Below, piece after piece: positions 21,887 through 34,300 of a stretch of 64,000 nt of DNA. The notes below the pieces were generated by a model that was given only the letters and a program-made list of their open reading frames with translations, made no database searches and was not told the origin of the DNA. Position 1 is the stretch's first letter, and the number at the start of each line of letters is the position of its first letter. Source of the stretch: Diprion similis (taxonomy: Eukaryota; Arthropoda; Insecta; Hymenoptera; Diprionidae); the NCBI RefSeq assembly GCF_021155765.1, contig NC_060116.1, forward strand, positions 12,958,001-13,022,000. Reading direction: 5' to 3'. The translations under genes were made by a program, and so were the position numbers.

Positions 21887-24800
21887 ATGTCACCTGCACG
21901 GGATCTACTTCGAGGCTCCAGCGGTGATTCCGGTGAGTTTGAGATTAAATAGTAGTTAATAGAAGAATAACTGAAGTATTTTGTCTTCTAGACAGCTTGT
22001 CACCGATTCTTTACATCGGATTTCCCTTTTTTCTGGCTGCTGTTTGCAGACGATTCATTATTTTTGAGGTTATATTCACCAATAACATCCGGTCACATTA
22101 CTGTTATAAACGTACAACTGTGCAGGCTTCCACATTTTTAATACGTAGCTTAGAAAGTGTAAATTTAGATCACACTCACGATTTTGAAGTCAAAGTTCCA
22201 TATCAAACAGAAAGGCTTTTCCAAATCGAACAACGGTTAAACACAATGAGTTTTTTTTATCACCATTTCTATTTCTTGAAGGTTCTGACTCGGAGAGTGC
22301 CTCAGGATCGAGCGCTTCTAGCCGTAGCGGAAGCCCAATGTCCCACGGCCCTGCGCCAACTCCTGGCCGGCAAAATAGTGACCATTCGGAGAACGAGAAT
22401 GAAGGACCAGCCTCGCCAGATTCAATAAGGTCTCCTAGTAGTCCAAAGTCGGACAGGAGTCGGTCTAACGCGTCGAATAGATCCCGAAGCCGATCCCCTA
22501 GTGCCAACAAGTCAATTGCTAGCCCGACTTCACACAGATCAGCTAGCGGATCTAGAAATTCCAGTCCAGGATCACCGAGGTCGCGTCGCTCTGGAAGTGG
22601 ATCTCCACAAACGGCGCGATCACCGAGCCCTGAATCGCAAAGGTCAGGAAGGTCCAGGTCAAATTCACCGCAAGGAAGCGTGAGATCAGAAAGTCCAAAG
22701 TCTCCTGCCAGCCATAGGTCTAGATCAAGATCGCCAAGTCAAAAATCCAAAACTCCGAATTCTCCTCGATCTAACAGAGCTAGCAGATCAAGATCTGTGA
22801 GTCCTGCTTCCCCGAGAAGCAATAAGTCTGGTTCTCCCAAAAGTCGGAGGTCCGGTAGTCAAACTTCACACACAAGCAGAAGATCGGGGTCCCCTGGATC
22901 GCCAAAAAGCCGCAGATCTGCCAGTGGAACGCCTAAAACACACAGATCTGTTAGCGGATCACCTAAAACCAACAGATCTGTTAGTGGCTCACCTAAAACT
23001 GTCAGATCTGTTAGCGGATCACCTAAAACCAACAGATCTGTTAGTGGCTCACCTAAAACTGTCAGATCTGCTAGCGAATCTCCCAAAACAAATAGATCTG
23101 CTAGTGGATCACCTAAAACGAATAGATCTCCAAGTGGATCACCTAAAACAAATAGATCTCCAAGTGCATCGCCTAAAACAAATAGATCTCCAAGTGGATC
23201 ACCTAAAACAAATAGATCTCCAAGTGGATCACCTAAAACAAATAGATCTCCAAGTGGATCACCTAAAACAAATAGATCTCCAAGTGGATCACCTAAAACA
23301 AATAGATCTCCAAGTGGATCACCTAAAACCAACAGGTCACGCAGTGCTTCTCTGGCCAGTCGCAGGTCTGCTAGCGCTGGTTCTCATAGAAGCAATAAAT
23401 CCAGATCTCGTAGTCCTGAAAGTCCAAAAACCGATGGGAGCCCACATTCGAGGAAATCTAAGAGCAAATCGCGGAGTCCTAAGGCTGCTGGAAGCGATGC
23501 TGAGTCAGAAAAATCGCTAAAAATTGCACGTAGGCATATCCATTCAATTTTGCAACATTATACGATTAATTTCAATACTTCCAATTTTTTTCTACTACTT
23601 TTTTTCAACTTGCAGCTGATGCAGATGACGAAGCAGCAAAACGTAAACGACAGACCGACAGTGGTTCTGAATCTGGAAAAGAAGTAAAGAAACTAAAAGG
23701 ACTTATTGATTCAGATTCTGAAGAAGAGGAGCTACCTGTTAAAGAAAAAACAGACGATGTTGAGCCGACTGCTGACGCTCTCTTTGGAGATGCAAGTGAT
23801 ATTAGTACTGATGATGAGAAGGATAAGGAAGAAGAAGGAGAAGGAGAAGGAGAAAAAGACACAACAGCAAGAAAAAGCAAAAGCAAAAGTAGAAGTCGAA
23901 GTAGAAGTAGGAGCCGGAGTAAAAGTCGAAGTCGGAGTAGGAGTAGAAGTAGGGGGAGATCAGACAGTGGCGGAGAAGGACCTAGTCATAGGGCTTTAAT
24001 TGAAGATGTAAGTAACTGAATTATTTTATATTTTCAGTTGAATTAGTTGAAAGTAAGAACCTTGTTTTCTGTGCCTGGAGTTGGTAAAACTTTATAAAAA
24101 CTTTTGGGGCATTAGTTCATTCTAAAAAAATATGTATTTAAATTTGAAGGACGAGGAAAAAGAGAAAGAAGATGAACCGGAGCCGCCACCAGAGACGCGA
24201 ATCGACGTAGAAATACCAAAAATCACAACAGATTTAGGACGTGAAATACATTTTGTAAAACTACCGAATTTTTTGTCTGTTGAAACGCGACCATTCGACC
24301 ATGAGACTTATGAGGATGAAATTGACGAGGAGGAAACATTAGATGAGGAGGGAAGAGCTAGGCTCAAACTGAAAGTCGAGAATACCATAAGATGGCGAGA
24401 AGTATTCAATGACGAGGGAAAAGCAGTGAAAGAAAGCAACGCCAGATTTATAAAATGGTCCGATGGTAGTATGTCATTGCATCTGGGTTCAGAAATATTC
24501 GACGTCTACAGACAACCGCTTCAAGGAGATCACAATCATCTCTATATTCGACAAGGCACCGGTCTTCAAGGACAAGCGGTATTTAGAACAAAACTCGGGT
24601 TCAGGCCTCACTCAACAGAGTCATTTACACACAGGAAAATGACCATGTCATTGGCAGATCGTTCGCAAAAGACTACTGGCATTAAAGTATTGTCGCAAGT
24701 TGGAATGAATCCTGATCAAAACAGATACGAAATGATAAAGGTTTGTGAATCGGTGTTATCTAAATCATTTCTTTGCATTTCAATACCTTTCACAGTTTAA

Positions 24801-25356
24801 AGAAATTTACGAACATGATTTACAGAGGTTTTTTGCTCCAAATTTAATTTTTTCGTACTTCTTCCCTTTATCGTTTAGAAAGAAGAAGAAAAACTGCGAA
24901 TGGCAATGCGAGCACAGAGCAAAAATAAAAAACCGAGTGGAAGTAGCAGAAGTGCGGGTCGAGCATCTGGCAGTTACGGAACGGAAGCTTATCACGATGA
25001 TGGATCTGACGACGAGGGTGCAATTTCACTGGCAGCTATCAAAAACAAGTATAAAAAGGGCGCTGCTGCACTTGCAGCCAAATGTGAGTTAAAATTTCAA
25101 AGTTTTGTATTCAGATATTTGGCAAAAGACTCTCCCCACGAGTGTAACGAATTTCAATCAATTTTCAACCGTTCTAGCTGCCTCGAATATTTATTCGTCT
25201 GACGAAGAAGGGTCAGACTTCGAGGGTACGCGATCCAAAAAGTATCACAAGGGTAAAGTTCTTAAGGATTCGGACGAAGATTCAAATTCAGGATCTGAGA
25301 GTGGATCGGTAAGCGGTGGAGGCGGTGATGATGGCGCCGACGCTGCAAGTGACTAA
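21887..25356 (+). CDS. Leo1: RNA polymerase-associated protein Leo1 (Paf1 complex)
   Basis: Six exons read in continuous phase to a TAA: 21887-21932, 22282-23529, 23616-24007, 24150-24740, 24879-25083 and 25178-25356, giving 886 residues. Leo1 is a nuclear subunit of the Paf1 complex, which travels with RNA polymerase II and supports elongation and histone marks. The conserved Leo1 domain is in exon 4, about residues 580-750, with [34 protein letters not shown] and [13 protein letters not shown]. Exon 5 gives the conserved basic continuation. Exon 6 carries [12 protein letters not shown] and an acidic Ser/Gly tail. The N-terminal 430 residues are Ser/Arg/Pro-rich and include a 14-unit repeat. 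Exon 3 has acidic runs followed by a second RS-rich block. An AATAAA at 26202 is a possible polyadenylation signal. The protein is longer than many Leo1 proteins because of the repeats. The family call is secure. Confidence 0.95.
22921..23340 (+). repeat. Leo1: 14 x 30-bp tandem repeat inside Leo1 exon 2
   Basis: Fourteen consecutive 30-base units with no length variation encode ten residues each, consensus [10 protein letters not shown], covering residues about 229-368. The first five units alternate N and V (or H) after KT and use RSV. The last eight are nearly identical at the DNA level, apart from one GCA-for-GGA change in unit 9, so they look like recent duplications. Each unit offers SP and RS dipeptides suited to phosphorylation. 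Confidence 0.95.
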
Positions 25357-28300
25357 GAGTAATTCGTGTTTGACAATATAAGATGTGAGAAAAATATGCT
25401 GTAAATATCAATCCGAAAAAATGTTGACGCGGAACCGTTCAACGGAACGCAAAATCCAATATCAGGTAACTGTTTTGTATGGGTCCCCATGAGACAGATC
25501 ATATTTTATTTCTTATTACGAGTTACAGTCATGATTATATTGACAATATTATTAAAATTAAGATTATTTTCATTATCATTATGAACTAGAAATACATTAT
25601 TCATTACTTGTAATCACAAAACGCAATTAAATATAGTATCATTTAAAATCATTATACAGTCTATTAATATTGCCTTAATCTTTTTCATTGCAGTTTTCGT
25701 TTTTTTCTTCGTAGTTACTTCCGCTTGCGAAAAAATAGATAGGTTTAGCATCTCTTTTACTATCAGAATTCACGATGATCACGCTAATGTTTATACAGAT
25801 TTTCAATCTACAATTTCAACAGATCGGAAATCTGTGCAATTTATTGCACGCTACATTTTTTTGTTAAAAATGCCTTTTTTTCTCTTATTTACTTTCATCA
25901 TTCCTACGAATTTAATTGCTAATAATGTATAAATTATTTCGTCATTGTGACACAGATACTGTACGCACAAATTTGAATTGCGGAATCGCGTATGTTCAAG
26001 CTAACTTACTACAAATTTGCAAATGTGCAATACACGTGGCATACAAAAATATGTATGTGGTGAAAGAAAAGAATTCTAGTTTCATTTAATATCCTAACAT
26101 TCTCTAAAGCTCTTAATGGTCGATTTCAAACTGTCTGGGGACGTCACTTCAATGGCTTGAAGAGAACTTTAAACTGAAGATTATTTCTACGATCCTTTTG
26201 AAATAAAAATAAAATAAATAATATTTAAAAACGAAATCTAAATTTATAAATTCTGTATGAAACCAATAAGAAAACAAAATATTTTGCATTATATTTAGTC
26301 ATTGATAAATCTTCGATAAAACTTGTAGAATATAAGAGAGAAGTTAGCCTCGTGCGATAAATTCAATAAGAAGAAAATATGGAAGTTTGAAGATTAACGC
26401 AAAGCACCATAATGAAGCATGGCATTAATTGGAAACGATTATTCGACTTTTGTTAAAAAGTTGAATAATCCGGCAGTATAAACTGTTATGCGTTGTTAAT
26501 ATGAACTTATCCGGAAGACTAAACTGGCTGTTGTAACTTAATTCGAGTAGAATTTCATTCGAAACTCTGTATTGAACCAAGAAATGAAAAAGATAATTTC
26601 ATTTACGTTTCGGTATTCAGTATTAATTCTATCCGTCATATTGTCCATTCGACAATGATTTGGCCCCATTATTCTGATTTAAACGAAGGCCAATAAAATA
26701 AGGGAAAAAAATTATTTTCAAAGAAATAGAAAGGAAAATCATCCTCAAGATTATTTCCCCAGTTCCTTGAACCTGTTGTCTTGAATTACTTATAGATACG
26801 AAATCACATTTAGTTCATATTGATGAATAGTCAATGCGCCGTTGTACACATCGCATCGCAAGTGATTGAGCAATGATAATAAAACAAAGCACATTAGTCA
26901 GTTAGAAGGCATTGAAAAATCGAAATTGAAAAATCGCGTGCTTTGAAAATTTATATTCATTCGTTCCTTGGCTCAGTTTTTGTTTATCTCATCATTGAGA
27001 GAAAGAAAAAAGTGAACAAAAAAAAATAACACACGTATTGAATATACTTCGATGCAAAATGTTGCATATCAGTAAATTTTTCACTTAAATATGCGATCAT
27101 ACAGGTTTTCGGTTTGTTCTTAAACTTGAAAAATTTCACAACAGATTTTTACGTATCTACTCTTATAAACGCGTTATACATCTTATGCTACAGAAATGCA
27201 TTACATGTTTCCTCTCATATATTCAAACTTTTAAGAAGTGATCAATTCCTTCCTCTTCGCGTAATCTTTCAATAATTCATTCTTACGTAGGTATATCATA
27301 CAGCATAAAATCAATATAGTATTCATTCGCGCTATTATAATACTTATTACGTACTAACGGTTATTTTATAATAATAAAAAATACTACAAGCCGGTTCGAT
27401 TCGTCTATCGGCATTTCAACTGATTTCATTTCGTATCCTTCGTTATTCATTGTCCTTCTGTTAAGTTTGATCAAAATTTTTCACATTCTAACTGCACAGT
27501 CGTAAATATCATATCCTCGCAGAATTATCTCTTATATTATAATCATTAATATTTTTATTACAAAATAATTCCTCGGGACAATTGTTCTCTGTGTCGTTTC
27601 TCTCCGCTTCATTTCATTTTTCCACTCCTTTTTCTTCTTATTTCGTATATAATTATACAATGCAGGTATATGTACAACAAGGAGGAATTCATTTTCACTT
27701 TCGCTTGATAATAATAGACAGTTACGTTTTTGTATTAACTATTTTCGTTCTTTTTTTATTTCCTCTCTTTTACATTCACTCGCGACCGCGTATATATTTT
27801 GTTTATTTAGGAAAATAAAAATCAAAACAAAAACGAGAAAGAAAAAAAACACACACCTCCGATTGGCTAACAAGCGTTTGCAATGCTCGACGTCATAAAA
27901 TCCATTTGTCAGTCCGAAACTAATAAACGGACTTTCGTCACACGCGACTTTTTCAACATCGGCAGAGCAGCAATAGCAGCATATATGTACAACATCACTT
28001 TTTCTCTCCCTCCCCCCCCCCTTTTTCTCTCTCTCTCTCGTCGCCATATTTTAAATATCTTCAACACGTTCAAAATATCCCTAGGGACGATCATCACAAG
28101 TCGGTCTCCAATGCCCTCGGGGCGACCGTGTCTCAGCAGGCCTGCAATCAAAAAAAGGAAAAAGTTAAATAAGTAAAAAACCAAGAAAATCAACGAACAA
28201 CTATCAATTCTAATCCATAGTACGTGACCCAATTTTCAATATACAATAAAATAAACGCTTTCTTATTCAACGATAATCCTGAATCCGCAATAATCGCCAT

Positions 28301-28891
28301 GCATCAAGTCGACTGCAGTCTCATCGTCATCCGTGTAGAAATCAAATCAGCTGTGCACGAAGCGGCGTCATAGCCAGTATGCAACGTAACAACTTATGTA
28401 CATACATATGTATCTGCATATTCTACATGCATACATACATGTATAAGATAATTCATTACATTAAACACGCGTGCGCGAGACGTGCGTGACGTTAGCAAGT
28501 TATCAAACGAAGTTGTCATCATCGATGTCAATGACCGCCCCCGCAGTCAATCGAAGAAGCTATATGGAAGAACTTTAGTATAAGGTATGTATGTACATAC
28601 TACGTTCATGTATACCTATAATAATGATAATAACAATAATAACTAATCGTCGAGACGAATTGACAAGGCTTCTTCCATTGTCGATCGAACACAACATACA
28701 TATAGGTACATATGTATTATACACATCATATTAAATACTCTGCGCATTATCGCGATTAGAATTTCCAAAGCGGTTATTAAACGTTCGCTGTATGCTGTTT
28801 CTCTGTTTCTTTGTTGTCGCTTTTTTTTTTCTTCTTCTTTCTTTTCTCTTTTCCAGACCACACAGGCATACAATACATGAATGTATATACA
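25357..28891. other. Leo1 3' flank, no gene recognised
   Basis: Very AT-rich sequence. AATAAA occurs at 26202-26207 and is a plausible Leo1 polyadenylation signal. A C-run follows a T-rich tract near 28.0 kb. No coding exon is supported on either strand. Confidence 0.5.
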
Positions 28892-29312
28892 CAGGGTGTC
28901 CGGTTATTTTTGAAAACGTAATTCCCTGAGAATACCAGCTTTTCCAGACAATAATCATTATTTATCCAATTTGTTCTTGTGTACACAATAAATTAAAAAC
29001 ACAGTAGTCATACGAACGACAACATTTTATATTTGATTAAAGCACAGCTCGGTGCGAGGCGAATTTTTAAGAATTCGCTAAGACGTACAATTTTTAAGAA
29101 ATCAGGGTTTGGTTCATAACCATTGCCTGAAAATTGATGGAAAACTTTTTTTTCTCACCAAATAGTTAAATTCTTATGAACCTAGGATGAAAATTAGTAT
29201 ATTCCCGATACGACATGAAATTACCTGAGAGATTTCCAGCTTTTTTCCAGGGGATATCAAACCCTCTGGAAATTCCCTGATTCCATAATTTCCATGAATA
29301 TCGGACACTCTG
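28892..29312. mobile_element. MITE-like element, family A copy 1
   Basis: A 421-base element begins CAGGGTGTCCGGTTATT and ends with the imperfect inverse CGGACACTCTG. It has a full-length counterpart at 45756-46178 in the same orientation. Internal landmarks shared by both are TTATTTATCCAATTTGTTCT, AGCACAGCTCG, AAATCAGGGTTTGGTTCAT and CCCGATACGACATGAAATT. There is no open frame for a transposase, so it is non-autonomous. I cannot assign the superfamily; a target duplication is not clear. Confidence 0.75.
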
Positions 29313-29490
29313 ATAAACGATTGCTAGGCGTAATTTTCTCATCTCGGATGAATGATAAATGATAATTGTGTAATAAAGCGAGAGTTGAACTGGGTCACAC
29401 GAATAACGAATTATTGCTCGGTCCTGGAATCATCCCGCGGTTTGTTAATCATCTCAACAACGAGGTTCGACCGTGAACTTTCAAAGCCGA

Positions 29491-29518
29491 ACCTTGAACC
29501 CTGAACCCTGAACCTTGA
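29491..29518 (+). repeat. 4-copy 7-base tandem repeat
   Basis: Four consecutive units ACCYTGA in the order T, C, C, T at the variable base, giving a small symmetric array. Confidence 0.8.
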
Positions 29519-30312
29519 AGTTTCCTCAGTTTCATCCTCGCTCTGTTATAAAGCAGCCGCAACGGCACGCGTTCCATTCTTCCGTATAATATAACGATGC
29601 CTGATCTGTGACCCGTACATCAATCCGAGTTGATGGAATATTATGCCATTCAAGGCAGTAGAGAGATAATTATTCACATCTGTTCTTTTTTTTTTCACAT
29701 TCTTTTCCTCACGCTTAATCATCGTTCGGATAATACTTTCATCGTAAGTATATCAAAAAGTCGACCATCTGCACAAAAATTGCATTATATTACAGATTAG
29801 CTGCATAATATGTACGTTCATATAATTACTATTGTTATTTCTCCGACAAGTAAACGTTAAATTGAAAATTTAAATAATCAAATAAAACAATAAGACAGTC
29901 CGAATCTTGCCAAGTCTTTCCCCCTTTTTACTTTCCTCCAACCAAATTCAATTTTATTTTCTTCTCCTTTCAACATTAATCATCGCTTTCACTATATTCT
30001 TTTCCAAAAAACATTTCTGTTCCATTTCTCATATTAGCATAGTGTACAACGGGTAATACGTCAATCAAGTTGAAACCATTTTACAGTTTTTTTTCTCTTT
30101 CCCTCTCAATTCCGTAACTTCAATCATAAAATCCGGCAAGCTTATACATACGCAATTAATTTTTATTATTACCGTCATCCGAGCTTGATCACTTTATAGC
30201 TATAAAAAGCGGTCAAGTTGTTGATTATAAGCGGGAATTCTCGCGTTAGCTAATTGCGTTACGAATATTACATAGTCATACCTGAATACAACATATATAA
30301 TATGTATACATA

Positions 30313-30316
<4 letters not shown>

Positions 30317-30386
<70 letters not shown>

Positions 30387-30390
30387 GTAT
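30317..30390. repeat. (AT)n microsatellite
   Basis: About 70 bases of nearly pure AT dinucleotides with two G interruptions towards the right end. Confidence 0.9.
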
Positions 30391-30689
30391 ATTGGTATAA
30401 TTATATTTGATGAGCAAAGCGTATCTCGAATATTACATGACGTTACGTACATTATACATACCTTATAATAATGTATGTATTCCGTTTGATATCTCTATAT
30501 TATGTTCGTACATATGTTTGATGTCTGTCAGTAAAGCAGACGAAATCGTTGGTATTATAGAGTCATAGAAACTCGAAACGCGTATAATATGTACTACACG
30601 CATAAACGTAAATTTTTTTTTCTTTCCTCCGCGCTTTTACATACATATGCATATATTTACACGCGGATTTTAAAAGCCGAAGCGAAACA

Positions 30690-30732
30690 GGGCCGAGGGC
30701 TGGCGGCCAGGGAGGGGGGAGGGGGGGGGGGG
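30690..30732 (+). repeat. G-rich tract with quadruplex potential
   Basis: Several GGG runs lead into GGAGGGGGGA and twelve consecutive G. It matches a four-tract quadruplex pattern on the + strand and shares an exact 20-base core with the G-run at 16.25 kb. Confidence 0.7.
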
Positions 30733-33289
30733 CATTTCGCTGCTGGCTTTTGATATTTAGCAAACTCGCAACGCTCTTTGATATTCAACGTTACGTTCCC
30801 ATAAAAAATGAAACTAAAAAAAAACAAAAAAACATACACATAAACGTCCATCTTGTATATATATATATATATATGTATATATACCTTTCCGAATAGAAAA
30901 ATAAGATTTCCCAACAAACTATTTTGCAACGAACGAAGGCATTAAAATTTGATGGATAAAATTCTTCAAAATTTCACATCATAGCCGTATTTTTATTACA
31001 ATATTATACATATACAGGGACGTAAAATGTTGGATGATTTCTTTTTTTATTCTTTTCTTTCTTTTTTTTTTTTTGTACTTCGACTTTGGCGGGCGAAGAT
31101 CAAGTGAAACAACGTGTAGCGTCAAGTATGAGGAGTATAATAGCTCTAGAGACGCCGACCTCACGTGCGCGATGGAATTTGTTCTAGTTTACTTCAACAA
31201 GAGTATATTTGCCTCAATTCTTCGCTCGGCCTTTCGGCCAGACAATTTTACTCTCAGGGTAAATCGGGTCAACCTTCATTAATTCAATGTATAGCACACA
31301 TCGTTCATACACAACGATCAGTGACGGCGCACAGTTTTATTAAACAAATTAATTAAACCATGAGTGTAAAATATAATTTGAAAACCCTATTTTCCCTTCA
31401 ATTACATCGTGAAAAATTCATAACACGATTGTGTTCGTATTTGTTTCTTTGTTTTTTTTTCTCCAAATATATACCCGGTTCATATAATTTTGTAATTATT
31501 TTTCTTACTCTTTTTTTTTTCTCTCTCAATAATCGAAATGTCGTTACGTAAAATCGATGCGGTAAATTTCGAATTATTCGTAATTAATTTTCATAATCGC
31601 GATGTGGCAATTATTAACGCAAGATTTTGCAATGACGAAATGTCCATTCTCTTATACGTTATAAATACTCGCATCGATAATTGTAATCGTTAAAGTCTCA
31701 TTAGACTGATTTGAAATTTTTAAATTTATTAAAAAAATATATAACGAAATAAGCGCAGCAATGACTCGGTGTTTTTTGACACTGAATCCCTCTCTCTCTC
31801 TCTCTCTCTCTCTCTTTATTAATACATTATGACTCTGCTTAAATACCGCACGTGTTCGTTGCTTCGTTTTATATTTTTGTAAACGATGTGTATAACTGCC
31901 ACTGCATACTTTCAAACTTTTGTGTTTTTGGTTGTTAAAATATGCTTGCTGCGGCATATCATTGAAATTATACGTCGTCATATAATGTATACTAATTACT
32001 GGACGAGACTGAATTGCCCACATTTCTCGGTATACCCGTATATGCATATCTATAACGTGATTCCGGTAAACGTTCATGGTTTTCAACATTTAGTTTCCTT
32101 CTTCATAGATTGTCGTCCCCATTCCCAACATCCTCTATTTTTCCGTCTACAACGAATTACATCGGCTTTCAAACATTTATTCGATTTTATACCGGCACAC
32201 GCAAACGGCATACGATCAAACAATTAACGGCAATAAAAATATATCAAAGTCATATTATTATCCGTGTACGTAATATGTGAATAAAATTTATATAAAATTC
32301 AAAATAAAATTAAAAAAAATAAATAAACACATCCATACTAAAAAGTTTTTACGATAAAGAAAAATTCAGATCGCAATTATTTCTGAGTCTATACAGGTAA
32401 TAAGTAGGTATAATATCTAATATAAAATCATCGCCAACAAAGAAAGTTCACTGACGTTTCAGAATATAAACAAAGTGTAGAGAGAGAAAAAAAATAGAAA
32501 AGAAAATACGTGGCAAGGGGGCGAGGAGGGGGAGGGCTAGAAAGAAATGGCGAAAAGCATCGCGCGTTCGTTGCAAAAATTGAATGAGTAAACCGAGTGA
32601 CTCATGCATCGGTGATCCAAAAATAAATACTCGTAAGATAGTCCAACGCTGTCTGCTTGCTAATCGAATCGTGAGCCTTAGCTATAATATATCTACCAAG
32701 TATGTATGTACAATATGAGTGTAAAAAAGCAGTCGTACAGTTAGTTCCTACTGAATACTTTTCCCCGAACGATAAGTAAAAGGTGACAATTCCCAACAAA
32801 TTCCTCGTGCAAAAGTAAATAAAATATACAGTGTAATATGTATTTTGTTGTTAATTACACGTATTCGATCGTAATTTTACGATTATTAATTAAGTTGATC
32901 ATTTTTAACGATAGTTAGAATTTCGTAATTTTATAAATAGTTTATTCCGAGTTTATTTTATCTTGACTCTTGTCATTCGAATTCGTAGCTGGGGCTGAAA
33001 ATCAACCTCAATTGAAAAATTATAGCAATTGAATCTAGGAGTGAACCACAACGGAAAATGGGGTACACATCGAACTTGACGGGACTTCGAGAACTTCATG
33101 GGACTTCGCGAGACTTCAAATATTACGCAGACTTCACACACTGTTGTACATACACCGGAAACTAAGAATGGTTCGTTAGAATGAACATAGAAACATAAAA
33201 GTATAACTCAATACTTCATATTTCGATTACGGAGTGGATAATTCGGAAGAAAATAATTTAGGAACTTCCACCGTAGCAGCCCTAAAAAT

Positions 33290-33917
33290 TTTATTTAGGT
33301 TGAAAGAAAGATTCTGTGAAAAGATTAGCGTTCTACATTATGGCGGTGTGGCAATTCTACCTTTACCGACCGAGCGAATTCATTTGTTTTCTTCCTATAT
33401 TAAATGAAGAAACGAACGAAATGGATTGAAATTTCGATGTTGCATAGATCTTTTGTAATGAAAGGACCGAGCGTTCCCTGATTGGAATGTTCCAGAATGA
33501 GAGCATTTTTTGTTTACGTAATTATTGTAATCACTAGTTTTCGTCTAGCGGCCTCAATATTGCATAAAAACAGTCTCACGATAGCTCATTAGACTCCTCA
33601 TTCTTTTCGCTCTGTCAAAAAGTCCCTCAAATATACACTTTTTTCCCCCTAAAATGAGGAAAATGTGAGAATAACGATGCATGTCAAAAAACCGAAATTT
33701 TTTTTTCACGATTTTCTAAATACAAGTAACCATCCTCAATAATTCCTCTACAAAAGATCTATGCGCCGTCGAAATTTCAATCCATTTCATTCGTTTCTTC
33801 ATTTAATATAGAAAAAAAAAACGTATGAATTCGCTCGGTCGGTAAAGGTAGAACTGCCACATCGCCTTAACGTAGAACGCTCATCTCTCGCCGCAATCTT
33901 TCTCACCGCCTAAACAA
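33290..33917. mobile_element. Fold-back element B near the Spec2 3' end
   Basis: Two arms of about 165 bases face each other (about 33290-33457 and 33750-33917) around a ~290-base centre. Matching landmarks are CTACCTTTACCGACCGAGCG on the left and its complement on the right, and AAATGGATTGAAATTTCGA likewise. The arms differ by scattered changes and by an A-run length. There is no coding capacity. The outer edge carries TTTATT, a possible polyadenylation signal for the - strand Spec2 transcript. Confidence 0.8.
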
Positions 33918-34012
33918 ACCTTTCAAGGTACGTCGTGTTGCAAAATCGCAAATAACTTTCCACCGAACAACATCCCAGTATATCAAATTCTTCCAACAAT
34001 AATCAAAAACGA

Positions 34013-34300
34013 TCACGACGCAGTCGCGTAAGGATCTCGCACCTTGACGCCAAACGAGGCCTCGTAGCCTCCCTTGCCCTGCATCTGCGTCTGGATAGCG
34101 GACAAATGGGCGTTCGCCATATCGAGATCACCGCTGCCGATGTGACCGGTGTGTTGAAAGTTCGTCGGCGCCCCTATCATGCTTCGGTCTATCCTCAGCC
34201 TCTGCTGTTGGGGCCTTTGTCGCTTGCTCCGTGCCCCGGGGCCCTGCTGCGTGAGGCAACACGTGAACCACTGGACCCAAACTTCCCCCGCGCCAGCCAT
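34013..34300 (-). CDS. Spec2: CDC42 small effector protein homologue (SPEC family)
   Basis: A single-exon CDS of 95 residues, close to the length of insect and vertebrate SPEC proteins. Trp8 to Cys15 (WVQWFTCC) is the family N-terminus. The Cys14-Cys15 pair is the membrane-anchoring palmitoylation site known in SPEC1. A basic stretch (residues 24-36) precedes the CRIB motif at residues 42-55, with Ile42, Pro45, Phe48, His50, His53 and Gly55 in the expected spacing. CRIB binds GTP-loaded Cdc42. IQTQMQGKGGY follows, also typical. SPEC proteins act at the plasma membrane on Cdc42-driven actin signalling. The exon starts at 34375 after a TTTTTGCAG acceptor. The frame is open upstream to the acceptor without another ATG, so ATG at 34300 is the start. 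Its probable leader exon is at 56.6-57.0 kb. Confidence 0.93.
   Translation of the reverse strand: MAGAGEVWVQWFTCCLTQQGPGARSKRQRPQQQRLRIDRSMIGAPTNFQHTGHIGSGDLDMANAHLSAIQTQMQGKGGYEASFGVKVRDPYATAS

Larger units (their letters stand above)
29313..33289. other. Intergenic/3' flank, repeats only
   Basis: No supported exon. It contains a 4-copy 7-base repeat (29491-29518), a long AT microsatellite (about 30317-30390), a G-run at 30690-30732, T-rich runs and a TC run at about 31791-31815. The long untranslated 3' region of Spec2 may reach into the right part. Confidence 0.45.
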
